In this document: piece by piece, positions 12,790 to 25,144 of the stretch | Layout: each line of letters opens with the position of its first letter | Numbering within the stretch: the first letter of the stretch is position 1 | Source: Rehmannia glutinosa | Taxonomy: Eukaryota; Streptophyta; Magnoliopsida; Lamiales; Orobanchaceae | Direction: 5' to 3' | DNA: 64,000 bases | NCBI GenBank assembly: GCA_016081115.2 | Contig: JABTTQ020002552.1 | Coordinates: forward strand, 248,001-312,000 | Program-made: the position numbers and the translations under genes | Notes under the pieces: generated by a model | The model's database searches: none | The model's input: only the letters and a program-made list of their open reading frames with translations | What the model was told of the DNA's origin: nothing

Positions 12790-15110
12790 ATGGAAGCAAA
12801 TCTAACACGCATTCCTATGTTCACTATTGAAGAATTTGATGATTGGAAAATTCGTGATGTGTGCTCATCTATCAAAGATTACATGATGAGATGTGGATAG
12901 TGATAGAAGATGGGCCTCTCGCAAATATTAAAGGTGAACACAAATTGCACGAAGAGTTGCGGTGAAGGGGAAGAAGATGCAAAGATTAAGACCAGTCATG
13001 GTTGAAAACCAAGAACGAGTGGACAAATGATGACAGAAAAAGATACAACCTGGACAATATAGCCAAGGATATTCTCTACAAAACCTTGGACAAAGCCATG
13101 TTCAACAAGGTGAAATCTTGCAAAACGGCTAAGGAAATCTGGGACAAACCGACATTGATTTGTGAAGGCTCGTGAGCAAATCAAAGAAAACAAACTTTCA
13201 GTGGTCTGTACAAAAATTTGAGAACTTTAAAATGATCTCGTGAGAAAACCTGGATCAACCGGATGCTCGATTTACGTAAATCACAAATGAGTCGCTTCTA
13301 CACTTGGAAAGGAATATACATGAGAATGAAATGTGTATGAAGATCCCGAAAAGTCTTCCAAACTGAATGGGAGATGAAGGTCATGGCACGAGACATTCCA
13401 TGGACCTATCAAAGACATCCAACCATGAGTTATTCTCGCACCTCAAAGCCTATGAGTTTGAGCCGAGAAGGAAAGACAGTGGAAGAGACAATTGCACCCA
13501 AAACAATTTGCTCTAGTTGTCAAAGATGGAAGGAGAGTCAAGTCAAAGAGGCAATTGACCCGAAGAAATAGCCCTAATGGTTAAAAGATTTAACAAGTTC
13601 TTTAACAAGAACTACAAGAGAGGAAAGGGTGAATCCTCCGAAGACACTCACTCCATCCAAATCAAGGGATGATAGGCCAACCAAGAGAACAGATCATCAA
13701 CAAATTGAGTATCAAAGGGCCGACAACTCAAGAATAGAAAGAGTCGAGCAAAAGGTGAATATCTATGTTGGAATTGTAGACAACCAGGTCACTATGCCAT
13801 TGATCGCTCATATCCTCGTAGTCAACAAGTACGTAAACGAAGAAGAAAGAAAAGTCTTTGAGAAAGAAGACAAGAAAAGAAAAAGGCAATGATGGTCGCA
13901 GAGATGCGAGACAAACAAGTCAAGAGAGACATGACTCGAGAGCAAGTGAAGCCGACTACTCAAGTGACTCTCGAAGAAGAAGCCTTGATCCGCTTAATGG
14001 CCAAAGAACAAGATCAAGAAGATGAGGTACAATCTAACTCAACAAGCTCGACACTAGTGATAGTGATCGTGACACACACACTTCATCACCCACTCGATCT
14101 TTATGATTCATTAGGCAAAATGATGAAAGATTTTGAGCACATTAAAACCTCACACACACTGTTGAATGAGGAAAACAATTTACTCAAAAATCAAAACTCA
14201 AAGCCGACTAAGGAGCCGAGTACTCTAAGTCAAATAGCCGATGAGAATAAAAGTTTAAAGGCCGAAAATGCTAAATTAATAGCAGTAAATTGTCGCTATA
14301 GAAAAGAGGGAGAATGACCTCAAAAATGTTATTGCCTCATTCACTAAGGCATCTAAATCATTGGATGATCTTATTATGAGTAAAAAGAGAATGTGGAGAC
14401 AAGACAGCTTAGATTTAATTCCTTTGTGCCATGTCAAACCTCAAGAGTAATTTTGGAAAAAGGATCTTCAAGTCATGAAGAGTCCGAAAAATCCAAAACT
14501 CTAAATGATGCACACACTTTCAATCCAAAGCACAATACTAAGCAAACCGGCCTTGGTTACAAAGGAAAAGGAAAAAAAGCCAGTTGAGAGTGCCGAAAGG
14601 ATAATGAGAAGAGATTCAGCCGAGTCCCTCAAACAGACTCCAAACAGAAAATACTCTGAAAGAAGAAGCAGAGCTACCAAAAATCCTTAAAACTCATAAA
14701 AGAAATACATATGATGGGAATGGTAGAAAATATCCAAGCCAAGCCGATCGGAATAATGTGAACTATCACCCTAGACTTATGGAATACAAGCCCAAATGGC
14801 AAAGGCCTAGAACTCAACAAAGGCCATTCCAAAAGCATAAGAGCTTTCATCAAAGACACATATGCACCTAGGCACTACACTCAAAGACACCACAATTACC
14901 CAAGAAAGGCAATTGCTAAAACACATATGCAGCATACAGACAAAAAAGAGACAAATTGTATGAACCTGACTCCCCAAGCAATTTGCCAGGATTGATTATG
15001 ATTATGGCATCGATAGATGGCAACCTCTTAGAGTCAAATCATTTGGTTATAGTTGGTTGGATCATCTTATAATTCTAACCCCTCAGACCCGCACAAGAAT
15101 GGGTACCTAA
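12790..15110 (+). pseudogene. gag: gag of element B (frameshifted), knuckle CCHR
   Basis: The ATG at 12790 starts MEANLTRIPMFTIEEFDDWK, 128 bases after the LTR. The UBN2-like capsid region follows in several frames (YNLDNIAKDILYKTLDKAMF at about 13050-13100, then KFENFKM and a degraded GETLDQ block). The zinc knuckle at 13766-13807 reads CWNC...H with Arg in place of the last Cys, so it probably cannot hold zinc. The linker holds an SSTLVIVIVTHTLHH stretch where D and E encode Ser/Asp runs, so its frame is shifted. A coiled-coil segment follows (14100-14360), then a Gln/Arg-rich region up to the protease. There are many single-base indels, often where A and E have CTG. Confidence 0.82.
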
Positions 15111-15114
15111 AACT

Positions 15115-18100
15115 TAATTTCCTTGATTGCGAGTTCAAGAAAACCGAAAGTGCCAAGGAACCTGGTACATGGATAGCGGTCGTTCCGCACATATGACAGA
15201 AATAAGAGAAATCTGTCAAAATTCAAGGAAGTCAAAGGAGCCAAAGTCATATTTGGAGGAAATGAAGCTCCTGGTGAAATAAGAGGCATTGGATCCATCC
15301 AGAGGAATGGTTTAGAAATCACAGATGTTGCATATGTTGAAGGACTAAACTTCAATTTACTAAGCATCACCAACTCGCGACAAGGGCTACAATGTTGATT
15401 CAACATGGGAATATGCCAAATCAAAAATGTTGAATCTAATGAAGTTGTGCTGCAAGGATGCGCATTAAAAATATGTATGTAGTGGATGGTCAATCGCAAC
15501 ACCAAAGACTGTTCTACTAGCAAAGAGCACAATCAATCAAGTCGTCGTGGCACAAAAAGCCGAGTCATCCGAATTTCAAAACGATTAATAAGCTAGCAAG
15601 AAGTCATCTTGTGGAAGGACTTCCGCACTCAAGATACAAGAAGGAGAGTATATGTGATGCATGTCGAAGGGAAAACAAATCAAGTCGTCGTTCCAAGAAA
15701 AGACTTGCCCATCCTCAACAAAGATATCAGATCGCTTCATATGGATCTATTTGGCCCAAAGTGGAACAAAGAAGCATAAGTGGAAAGAAATACACCTTGG
15801 TGGTAGTAGATGACTACTCAAGATATACATGGACAATATTCATGTGCAAGAAGAAAGAAACTCTACAAAAGCTACCACAAATTGATGAAGAGGATACAAA
15901 ATGAGAAGAGTCAAACCATTATCAAAATAAGATCGATAGAGGAACCGAGTTTGTCAATGGAATAATAACTCGATTGTGTTGAGAATGGTATTGGTCATGA
16001 ACTATCACCGCAAGGACTCCACAAAGCAGAATGGAGTTGCAGAAAGAAGAAACAGTAACACTCAAAGAAGCAAAAAGGACCATGTTAGTCAAGGGGTTAC
16101 CAAAAAGGTTTTGGGTCAAGCAATCAACACACCGCTACACCCAAAACAGATGTATGATAAATAGGCGGTGACAAAGACTCCTATGAGATCTGGACTGGAA
16201 GAAAACCAAATGTTGCATATTTCAGATATTTGGATGTAAATGCTTCATCCACAATAATGGCAAAGATAACCTAAAGGCTTTTGATGCTAAAGTCGATGAG
16301 GGTATCTTCTTAGATACTCAACAAAGCAAAGCCTACAGAATACTCAACAAAAGAACTATGGTTACGTAAGAATCCATTCATGTAGTATTCGATGAGCCAA
16401 ACATAAATGGAGAAGACATTGAAGAGTCACTGATAAGTTTCAAACATCCAACCTTACGTAAGAGTCCCTATGCTTCAAGTCAAGCGGGGATTATCAATTG
16501 AGGAAGAAGATGAGATAGTGAATCTCAAAAGCAACTGGAAAATCTGCACTGAATGATCACGAGAGAGTCGACCACAAAGAACACGTACCGCAAGTCGATC
16601 AATCCAGCCTAACTTACTTCAACCTCGACGTAAGATGGCCGAGAGACCATCCACGTAACTTGTCATTGGAGACATGAGAGAAGGTGTCAAGACAAGATCC
16701 GTAACTCAACAAGAAGCAATGTTCACATGCTTCATCTCGCAGATAGAGCCCAAAGATGTGTCACAAGCATTGGATGACACACATTGGATTCAAGCTATGC
16801 AAGAAGAGTCAATCGGTTTGAGAGAAATAAAGTATGGGAATTAGTACAAAGACCCATACATCAAAATGTTATTGGAACCAAATGGGTATTCGTAAATAAG
16901 ATGAACGAGGAAGGCTCTGTGGTAAGAAACAAAGCAAGATTGGTAGCCAAAGGATATTGCCAAGAAGAAGGAATAGATTTTGATGAAACATTTGCTCCTC
17001 GTAGCAAGATTGGAAGCTATAAGGATGTTTCTTGCCTATACGCACTCACAAAAATTTCATTGTATATCAAATGGATGTAAAAAGTGCATTCCTGAATGGT
17101 TTATTGGAAGAAGAAGTGTATGTTGAACAACCTCCAGGATTTGAGCGTAAGACTCTTGGAGACAAAGTGTACAAACTCAAGAAAGCCCCGTATGGATTGA
17201 AACAGCACCCAAAGCATGGTATGATACCCGTCACAATTCCTAATCAAAATGGATTCACTAAAGGAAAAGTGGATAGAACACTTTTCAGTAATTCAAGACA
17301 AGAAGAGTATACTCGCTTGTTCAAATATATGTGGATGACATCATTTTTGGATCCACTAACAAAGAGTCATGTGTGAAAAATTCTCAAACCTCATGCAAAG
17401 TAAATTTGAAATGAGCATGATGGGAGAGTCGACATTTTTCCTTCGACTTCAAGTGAAACATTTGAAGGATGGAACTTTCATAAGTCAAACAAAATACACC
17501 AGAGATTTAATGAAGAAATTTGGTATGGAGGAGAAGTCTTCTCGTAAAAATACCAATGAACACATCACCAAAATGGACATGGACGCAGATGGCAAGCTGT
17601 AGATCAAACAAGATACGGAGCACTTATTGGACCACTACTCTATCTCACGGCTAGCAGCCGACATCACCTTTTGTCAGAGGTGTATGTGCAAGATTTCAAT
17701 CGCTCCAAAAGAGAGCCATATGACCTGCAGCTAAGAGAATATTGAGATACTTAAAAGGAAACCAAGAAGTAGGGCTATGGTATCCAAAGGAAGGTGGATT
17801 CAAGCTAATTGGCTATTCAGACTGACTATGCTTTGGATGCAGAGTGACAGAAAAGTACTTTGTGCACATGTCAAATGCTTGAAACAGACTAATTTCCTGG
17901 TTTAGCAAGAAGCAAAACTCAATAGCCACCTCTACACTGAGGCAGAATACATAGTTAGGGGCACTGGCAGCCCAAGTCCTATGGATGAGACAAAGAATGA
18001 GAGATTATGAAATTGAAGAAAAAGAAATTCCAATCATGTGTGATAACACAAGTGCCATTGCAATCACTCAAAATCCTATGTTGCACTCAAGAACAAAACA

Positions 18101-18320
18101 TATAGATGTCGATATCATTTCATAAGAGATCATGTTGAAAAGAAGGACATTATCTTGGAATATATCTCAACCGATAAGCAACTAGCCGACATCTTCACAA
18201 AACCATTATGTGAGTCAAGATTTGAAGAACTCAAACATGAGTTGGGGCTAATTGAGCTAAGCCGAGACACGAAGAATCAAAGAAAAGAAATGAAACAGAA
18301 AGAAGGTGAAAAAGAGTGAA
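15115..18320 (+). pseudogene. pol: pol of element B: protease, integrase, reverse transcriptase, RNase H (broken)
   Basis: Protease DSG lies at 15172-15180 (TWYMDSGRSAHMT). The GAG-pre-integrase and HHCC region keeps both His and both Cys (WHKKPSH...SICDACRRE, 15550-15675). The first integrase Asp is present (HMDLFGP, about 15740). The second is lost because AGATCTGATAGG in sister copies is AGATCGATAGAGG here (about 15930). Reverse transcriptase starts near 16784; ERNKVWELVQRP, KARLVAKGYCQEEG and KSAFLNGLLEEEVYVEQPPG are clear. YVDD codons are at 17328-17339 but in a shifted frame. RNase H (17600-18280) has several stops; CDNTSAIAITQNP and ADIFTKPLCESRFEELKHE mark its end. It is not functional as written, though some of the breaks may be sequence errors. 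Confidence 0.88.
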
Positions 18321-18823
18321 AACAAAAACTAGCTCAATAAATCACCAGATCGGAAAAGTCACTATACCAAGTCGGTGATACAATTTGAGTCACTAAGAGA
18401 AATGTGAGAAGCAGAGTTAAATCACCTAAGAGATAAGTTTGAATAACTTATGAGCAAAGTGACAAAAACGCAATGTTTTTGACTTAGCGGGAATGTTCGA
18501 GAGACACGTCAAAGATAATGATGATGTGTACGACATAAAGCCGCACACCAAGCCTATGATTGGATATAAATGCTGCCGCATTAAATACGAGACATGAATC
18601 GCTCAATATGCGTGCGAAATCCAAGCCGTTGATTTCGATCACGATTCAAAACCGCCCGCACGCCCTTTCATAAACCATATTTAAACCATTTTTCGTCCGC
18701 TTTCTCTCTCACACTTCTAAAAACTGCTCAATCTCTCTCTCAAAAAGCAAAGGCAAACACTCTCGAAACCCTATCAAACTTCAAATCTATTTCTCGAACT
18801 TTTCTTGAAATTATTCTCGAGAA
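18321..18823 (+). promoter_or_regulatory. Spacer between pol and extra ORF of B
   Basis: No gene is seen. An AT-rich CATATTTAAACC (about 18675-18686) precedes a CT-rich leader (TTTCTCTCTCACACTTC, then ATCTCTCTCTC) that ends at the extra ORF start. This mirrors the TATATA plus pyrimidine tract in A. A role in expressing the extra ORF as its own mRNA is inferred. Confidence 0.35.
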
Positions 18824-21800
18824 ATGGCACCAACATATGACTTTACCAAGTTGGGAAAACAAATCCACACCGGTTCGACCGTGATTTCGATTTTAATGGT
18901 GAAGCAGGGGTCCGACGACACCCCGGTGAAGAAAATCGCGGAGAAGCTAGAAACGGCAGGATCAAAACCGCTTTCTAACACCGAGTATCCTATGACCTAT
19001 GTGGAGGAGGTCGCACAATTCTACGTGAATGCCGAGATTCACGACGAAGGAATCAAGTCATCTGTTCACGTGAAGCGGTGACTATCACAGGCAAGGATTT
19101 GGTGAATATTGCTCACTACCAGCAGAGGAGCATCCGAGATCAAAGAGGCTGATGTAAACTTGGCCGACGCATGGAAAGAAATAGCCAAGTCCGACGTTGC
19201 CGACAAAATAATATACACAAAGAAACAAGAGATCAACAAGGAAGATTATCACAAATTGTTGGACATTGTTGCAAGTGTATCGACATCAAATTTGGCGCTT
19301 TGACCAATCTGTCAAAGGCAAAATTGATTGTGATGGCTGCAATAATCGAAGAAAAAAAGATAAATCGGGCTGAGTTTATCTACAGCAGATCTTACCAAAA
19401 CGTGGGAAACAAGTCCTTCAAAGAAGATGGGTCATTTGGAGGATCCTCGGGATATGGCCTAGTGATTGGCCGGCTATTGGAGGTGAAAGGAGTACCTCTT
19501 AGACATGGGAAAGCTTTCCATGTTAACAAGAGGATGTTCGAGCTAATCTCTCGGTGCTCGTGAAGCGTGCATACGCCAAGAGAGTCGACACGGTGAGGGG
19601 GAATCACTGACCCCAAGACACACACCGCTTCCTCTCCAACCAAGAAAGAAAGCGCCCGCAGCCTACTACCAAGAAGTCTCTCGCCCCCGCAAAGAAAGAA
19701 AACCAAACATGCACTGCCGCCCTGCAGCAGAGTCACCTCCTGCCCAAGCAGCCGTGTCACCGCCCTCGCAGCAGCCGGGTCGAGAAGGACTCACAAATTC
19801 CTTCTCTCGATCGTCAAAAAGAGGAGGTCCGACAAACCTAGACGGCCAACTCCTCGTAAACAAACACAAGCCGCCCCACCGCCCAAGACTCAGAGGACAC
19901 CGTCTCTCGAACAGTAAATCCCTCTCGGTACAAACCAAGAGACGAAGAAGACTTGTAAAGCAATCCGAACAGAGAAACCAATTTGAGTCGCCTACTCGGC
20001 TAAAGCACAAATACGGAGACTACCGGAGAAGTAGAGTCTCCAGATGTAATTGATAAAAACAGCCAAGTCTCTTGAAGGTGATCACAGAGGCAACTCAAGA
20101 CACACTGTGTAGCACACACAATTAAACTCAAGAAGAACCAGCCCAAGCGGATAGTAATGTAATGATCCTATCTCCACCTTACCCGGACATCCAAAATCGT
20201 CTGCGTGAGTGGAGAAAATGGAAGTTGAGCAAGTCAAGGGAACAGTTCCAACGGCCTGAATTCATAGAAGAAGAAGAGGAAATGCTAAATTTCTTGGATT
20301 ATCTACATGTGCTCCCAGCTCTAGATGAAGACAATCGCATGGATATTCGCAGATCTACAAGGACAAGGAGAGAGAAAAGCAAGTCAAGAAGCCGAAGCAC
20401 GAGAAAAGGCAAGTATTCCGCCTATCTCCGCACACGTAACACTTCCATCCTCTCCTTGATGTCTTCTCCGAAAGTGACGAGGAACTGCAGAGAATGTCTG
20501 CCGCTACGAAGAATTGCAGATGCAGCAAGCATTGCGTGAATCAAGAATCCTTTACGAGCAAAGATCGATGGAGGGACCAGGAGAGTCCTCCGAACACGTA
20601 CCGAAATCGATCCAATGGGAGTGGTTCAAAGCAAATAGACACGATGTTGCCGCTACCACTTCCCCGGCTAACTCGGAAGAAGGCAATAAGGGAATGGCGA
20701 TGAAATCGGGCTAGTGGGGACCCCGGTGAGCCAACCCCTATTGAAGGTGTGCCACCACCGCCCCAACGGCTGAACCATCAACGCAAAACCGGGAGTTTGG
20801 AGACGAGTGACCCCACTCCAAGTCACTCACCGGTGCTCCAGTGGGGGAAACTCCCTCCACTGCAAAGAAGGTCGGAGGATGCTGCAGATGACTCCACAAG
20901 GAATGTAGGAGGCGAAGCAAAGAAAACTCAAACACAAGAAGAACAAAGAAGTTGCCATCAACGAAGCTCGCAGGCGCTTGAGATGTCTGGTGAGGTGCCA
21001 GCTCTGAAGGCTAATGACGCGCCGATGCGATCGAGGCACGGAAGGAATGCCCGGGAGTTAACACTGGGCGATGAAAGCGCAATCCTATGGGGTTGAGACT
21101 CCAATGGATGCCATCGTAGAAGACCCTAAGACATGACATCGCCGAAAGGGAAGACCATGCCTCGCAGCAGAGAGACCGCTGGAGGAAATGAAGGCCCACG
21201 GGAGGTTGAGACTTCCGGGGTAACACAAACCAAGTAGAGAACATCCCTCCCGCAACCATCGATCCATCTCGAGAAGGAGATCGCACTTCATGATTCCCAG
21301 ACAACCCCGATGTCACCTTTCCGGGATCGAAGGCGAAAGAGGAAGTCGAGTCAACTCCCATGACAAATCCAAAAGACTCACTGCGAATGTTCCTGCACGA
21401 GCAAGTCGATCCCAAGACTACTCGCCGACCTTTAATTTTGATGATGAGCCACCAATGGAAATCTCATCATCGTCCGATGACGCTTCCGAGCAAGGCCGAG
21501 GACCGATCTACTCAAAAGGAGAAATCACCGAGACCAACGGTCGTTAAGAGAAACTGAGGCTCGGCAGAAGCCGAGTCATCGCACCACAAAACCCACCAAC
21601 CGAGACCACCGCCCGGCTCCTCAAGCTACACCGGATCGATTCCCTAAGAACTTCACGTCCACCGCTTATCATCGAACAAATCCGGATGGCGGTGATGAAT
21701 CCTTTGTGGAATCTTTCCCATTCTCACCGGAGATACCGTAACTCCACGAAGAGTCGAAAATGAGCAAGCACGCTACCACGACCACTCTCCTGTTTTTCAC

Positions 21801-23379
21801 TCAGGCACCATTGTTCCAGCCGATTTCGATTTTCGACATTTGTATGGCCATCACCGCAAAGAAGAATCAGTGAAGTACGAGAAGTGTTCAAGGCACTCTT
21901 TTGTCAAGTTGAAAAGATGGAGAGGCATCGCCTCCTTGGATATGCGCCCGGACAACAGAGATGCCAACCTTACTACCGACTTGAGAGGCATCACAATCAG
22001 GATAAGGGAATGGTGGCAACAAAGCAAAGAATCAATGCGTGTGGAACAGGTGAGATACTTCAGACAATTATTCAACAAGCTGCTGGTGTGGAGAGTGAAA
22101 ATGTTGACGCGAAAACGGCTGCGGGAACACATTGAACATATGCACGAAGCTCACACCGCCGAGATCAAGCTGCCTGCGTGAGCGTAATGCAAATGATATA
22201 CAGCGTTTGGAAGAACACATGACAAGAAAATTCAGCCTTCTCATGGCTGAGATGAAGCCGATTTCAAAGCAGAATCCAACGCTACTCGGTCAATTCCGCG
22301 GCAAAGATACAACGCAGCAGACTTGAAGCAAAATTCAACCATCAAGACTCGACTTCATGCTTGCCAAAGATGTTCCCTGGGGTTCCTCTATCCTTTGATG
22401 ATGCCAAAAGGGGGAAGAGGAATACCTTAAAGCAAAGAAAATCAAGCCGAAAAGAAAGGAGCAAATGACAAGGAACAGTGAGAAGGGAAAATCACCGAGG
22501 AAATTTTGAAATCAAGAAAGGAAAATCACGAGGGGGAAGGATCAAAGAATATGACCTTGATGATTGCACAAACCCCAACAGGGTCTCACACACGGTGACA
22601 TTATAAGCAAAAACTCCCGTGACTCGCCACTCCAACACTTTGTATCTATGGCCGAGAAGAGAAAAGAAATTGAAGCAGGGATGAAGGAGGTGGAAGGAAG
22701 AATGGATGCCAGGGTGATGAACATTTTGAAAGAACACGGAGGCATTCCAGTTGACAGAGACACGTATGCCATTTCGGATGTCGGGACAGAGCCAAGATCG
22801 ATTGACGAATTCAAAACGCTCGAATCAAGGTTATTTTGCAAATTTGTCCTGGCTCAAGCTTGGGATCTCAGATCGGGAAAAGGGTCTCACACTATGTGAA
22901 GAAGCCGACAGACAAATGCAGACAACCGCATCACTCTGCTGGTCACTCTACCGGGCACTCACCGAAAGAAGAAGCCCCATGCAAAAAGATACGCCCGAGG
23001 TAGAGGAAGAAGCGGCAGTGGAGGAAGAAGCTTGACCCAGGCCTCGCCCAAGAATATTGAATACATAGATCCGGAAAGAAAGGAGGGATCTCATCGGGTG
23101 GGCTTGACCATGTGGCGAACTTGCAAGTGGCCAAAACCAACGCCGAGTATGCAAGAAGGATAGAAGAAGAAAACAAGAGACAAACTCGGCTATGGCAGAG
23201 AGACAGAAAGAATAAGGAGAGATGAAGCTGCCAGGAAGGCATATGAGAAGAAAAAAAGAAGGCAAAATGATGACGAGAAGAAGAGAAGAAGAGAAGAAGA
23301 TGCTTGATCAAGATGAAAGAAGGAGACAAAAGGAGATGAAGTGTTGTCTTTGTCAACCCTTCGTGTATTTTATATGTAA
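18824..23379 (+). pseudogene. Extra ORF of element B (env position, unknown function)
   Basis: The start MAPTYDFTKLGKQIHTGS at 18824 is in a plausible context (GAGAAATGGCACC). The end is set at TAA 23377-23379, where the frame reads GDEVLSLSTLRVFYM, matching the ends of C and D. The N-terminal module spans about 19000-19560 (EDYHKLLDIV, LSKAKLIVMAAI, GYGLVIGRLLEVKGVPLRHG). Then come a Pro/Ala/Lys-rich linker, the YPDIQNRLREWRKWKLSKS module with EEEEEML (20180-20290), an acidic middle with FNFDDEP...SSSSDD (21430-21480), a coiled coil (21840-22300), an internal polypurine-like motif (22394-22420), the TEPRSIDEFKTLES block (22790-22830) and a Lys/Arg/Glu-rich tail. It is about 1,500 codons long, far larger than usual env-like ORFs. 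No membrane span is visible. Frame breaks are numerous. Confidence 0.75.
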
Positions 23380-23589
23380 ATACATACAATGTAAGTCTTC
23401 TCGTAATAATGCCATAAATTTTTTTGAGACAATTACATACTCGATACACCTTGTAAACAAGTTGTGTTAAGTACAAGAATGATATGATCAATAAAAAGAT
23501 TGATTATGCGCATACATTCTATGTCAATACACTATCTGTATGTATCTTTGTTATTTGCATCTTTGTATGATTTAAGTTTTGGCATCATC

Positions 23590-23603
23590 AAAAAGGGGGA
23601 AAT
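23590..23603 (+). other. Polypurine tract of element B
   Basis: AAAAAGGGGGAAAT directly before the 3' LTR, preceded by TTTTGGCATCATC. This purine run next to a GATGATG/CATCATC motif is characteristic of Sireviruses and primes plus-strand DNA synthesis. Confidence 0.92.
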
Positions 23604-25144
23604 TGTTAGGAATTTTATTGTTTAGATTTTGATGAATGCCATGTAAAACTTAGAATAGAAAGTTGGCTCCCCAATTCTTGCTTTGAAATGTATTGTAACA
23701 ATTAGAGCCGCCAAGCCGAGTTAAGTCGCCTACGCTCCAACTTGCAAGAAGACAAATCAAGGCTTGAAGGAAAACTCACGTGAGACAATTGAGTACAACA
23801 AAGAAAAGCAGACAGAACTCGATGAAGAAGCGGTGAGATGCGGTGAGTGGAACATCGGTCAAGTCAACTCAAAGAAAAGCCAAGTCTCAAGTCAAGTGAC
23901 GAGAAGAGTCATCCAATGATTGGAAGTCGACTCTAAGTCACCCGGGGAAAGCGAGGAAATGCAATCAAGTCGAGATAATCGAAAAAGAACCGTTACGTAA
24001 ATCAAGAGATTTACTTAAACAAGTAATATCTCCATACTACCTTTCTTGGAGTGCTCATCCCGAGAAGCGTGAAAAGAAATGAACCAATGGGAAGCACTAC
24101 ACCGTGTCGAACTCGAAAAGGTGATAAAACATTTCATACGAGGAAATGGCAATTCCAAGAAGTGCAAACCAACGATCGCAAAGTGATTTTCAAAAATGAG
24201 CCTATCTCTTCAACGGGCAAATTTTTGAAAGTTCACTATAAAAGGCCGAGGAGTTTGATTGAGAAAAAAAAAAAGATGCGTGGATGACACACACGTGAGA
24301 TATACAAGCTTATCAAAATTGAAATATTCTCAATCCTCAAGCCTACATCTCAAGAACATCAATACAACACTTACCCGTGAAGGAAAGAGAACTTCAATCA
24401 GTTGAAGAGGAAACTATCAAAACAAGGGGTCTACATTCCAAGAAGGATTGTAGAAAGGTTCAAGGTGAACCAAGTCTTAAGCGTTTGGAGGGCTTCGTGA
24501 TCAAATCCAAAGTGCTTGAGCAAGTGAGTCTGTAGTAGCAAAGCGCAGCCGCCCTGTGAAGAAGCCGAGTCGCACGAGAAGCCACCGAGTGATCAAGGCG
24601 TCTCCGCATCGAGTCCCAAAGGATCAAGTTGGTTGTTGTGATCAAGACTTGTATCCGGACTGTTACCACTTTGTAAACCGATCATTACTTAGTGGATTCC
24701 TCCAGGAGTTGGAGAAGAGAGGAGTAGAAGAATTACCCCATCTTCGAACCTCTATAAAAACTTTATTGTGTCATTTACTTTACAGCATTTAAATATCTGC
24801 ACTTTTAATTGCTTATATCTGCTGATAAATTTGCTATCCATCTGATAATCTATAAGTACTAAATCAAGTTGTAAAAACTTGCTTAAACAAACTTAAGGGT
24901 GTTAAGTCTTCCGCTGAAAACAAAACCACAAATTGAGTCAAATTATAGCCAACAATTTGAGTTACTCTACTAAAATACTCAATTTGAGTCTGTTGAGAGA
25001 TTAACTCTCTTGAGTGACTAATTCGACTGTCCATCAAGGACACATTGTGTAGAACTCAGAGATTTAAAAGGCCTAAATCGAAAATTTGGTAAGGTTTATT
25101 CAACCCCCTTCTAAACCTTACACTTACACCCCTTGGGACCTACA
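23604..25144 (+). repeat. 3' LTR of element B
   Basis: It starts TGTTAGGAATTTTATTG after the polypurine tract and ends GGGACCTACA before ATAGT. Compared with the 5' LTR, most differences fall at CTG or CAG: for example agCAGCTGag becomes agcggtgag, and atCAGtc becomes atcggtc. Outside such sites the two LTRs are almost the same. Confidence 0.95.

Larger units (their letters stand above)
11120..25144 (+). mobile_element. Element B: full-length 14.0-kb Sirevirus-like Ty1/copia element with extra ORF
   Basis: This is the only copia element in the window with both LTRs (1,542 and 1,541 bases), primer site, gag, pol, extra ORF and polypurine tract in order. It is flanked by a 5-bp target duplication (ATAGC/ATAGt) inside the LTR of element A. 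At 14 kb it is long for copia; the excess is the 4.5-kb extra ORF and the long gag linker. All frames are broken, very often at places where sister copies have CTG. The two LTRs are otherwise nearly identical, suggesting a young insertion. Confidence 0.93.

Noticed and set aside
18824..23379. Envelope glycoprotein in the extra ORF
   Set aside because: I looked for a signal peptide, a hydrophobic membrane span and a fusion-type segment and saw none; the protein is charged, with acidic and basic regions. Only the position is env-like.
22943..23491. Minus-strand 182-codon hydrophobic frame in B
   Set aside because: It is antisense to the Lys/Arg/Glu-rich tail of the extra ORF; the apparent Phe/Leu/Ser hydrophobicity is the reverse complement of purine-rich codons.
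11120..25144. RIP-like or deamination-driven mutation of element B
   Set aside because: The dominant change would be T to C within CTG together with indels, the opposite of cytosine deamination, and RIP is a fungal process.
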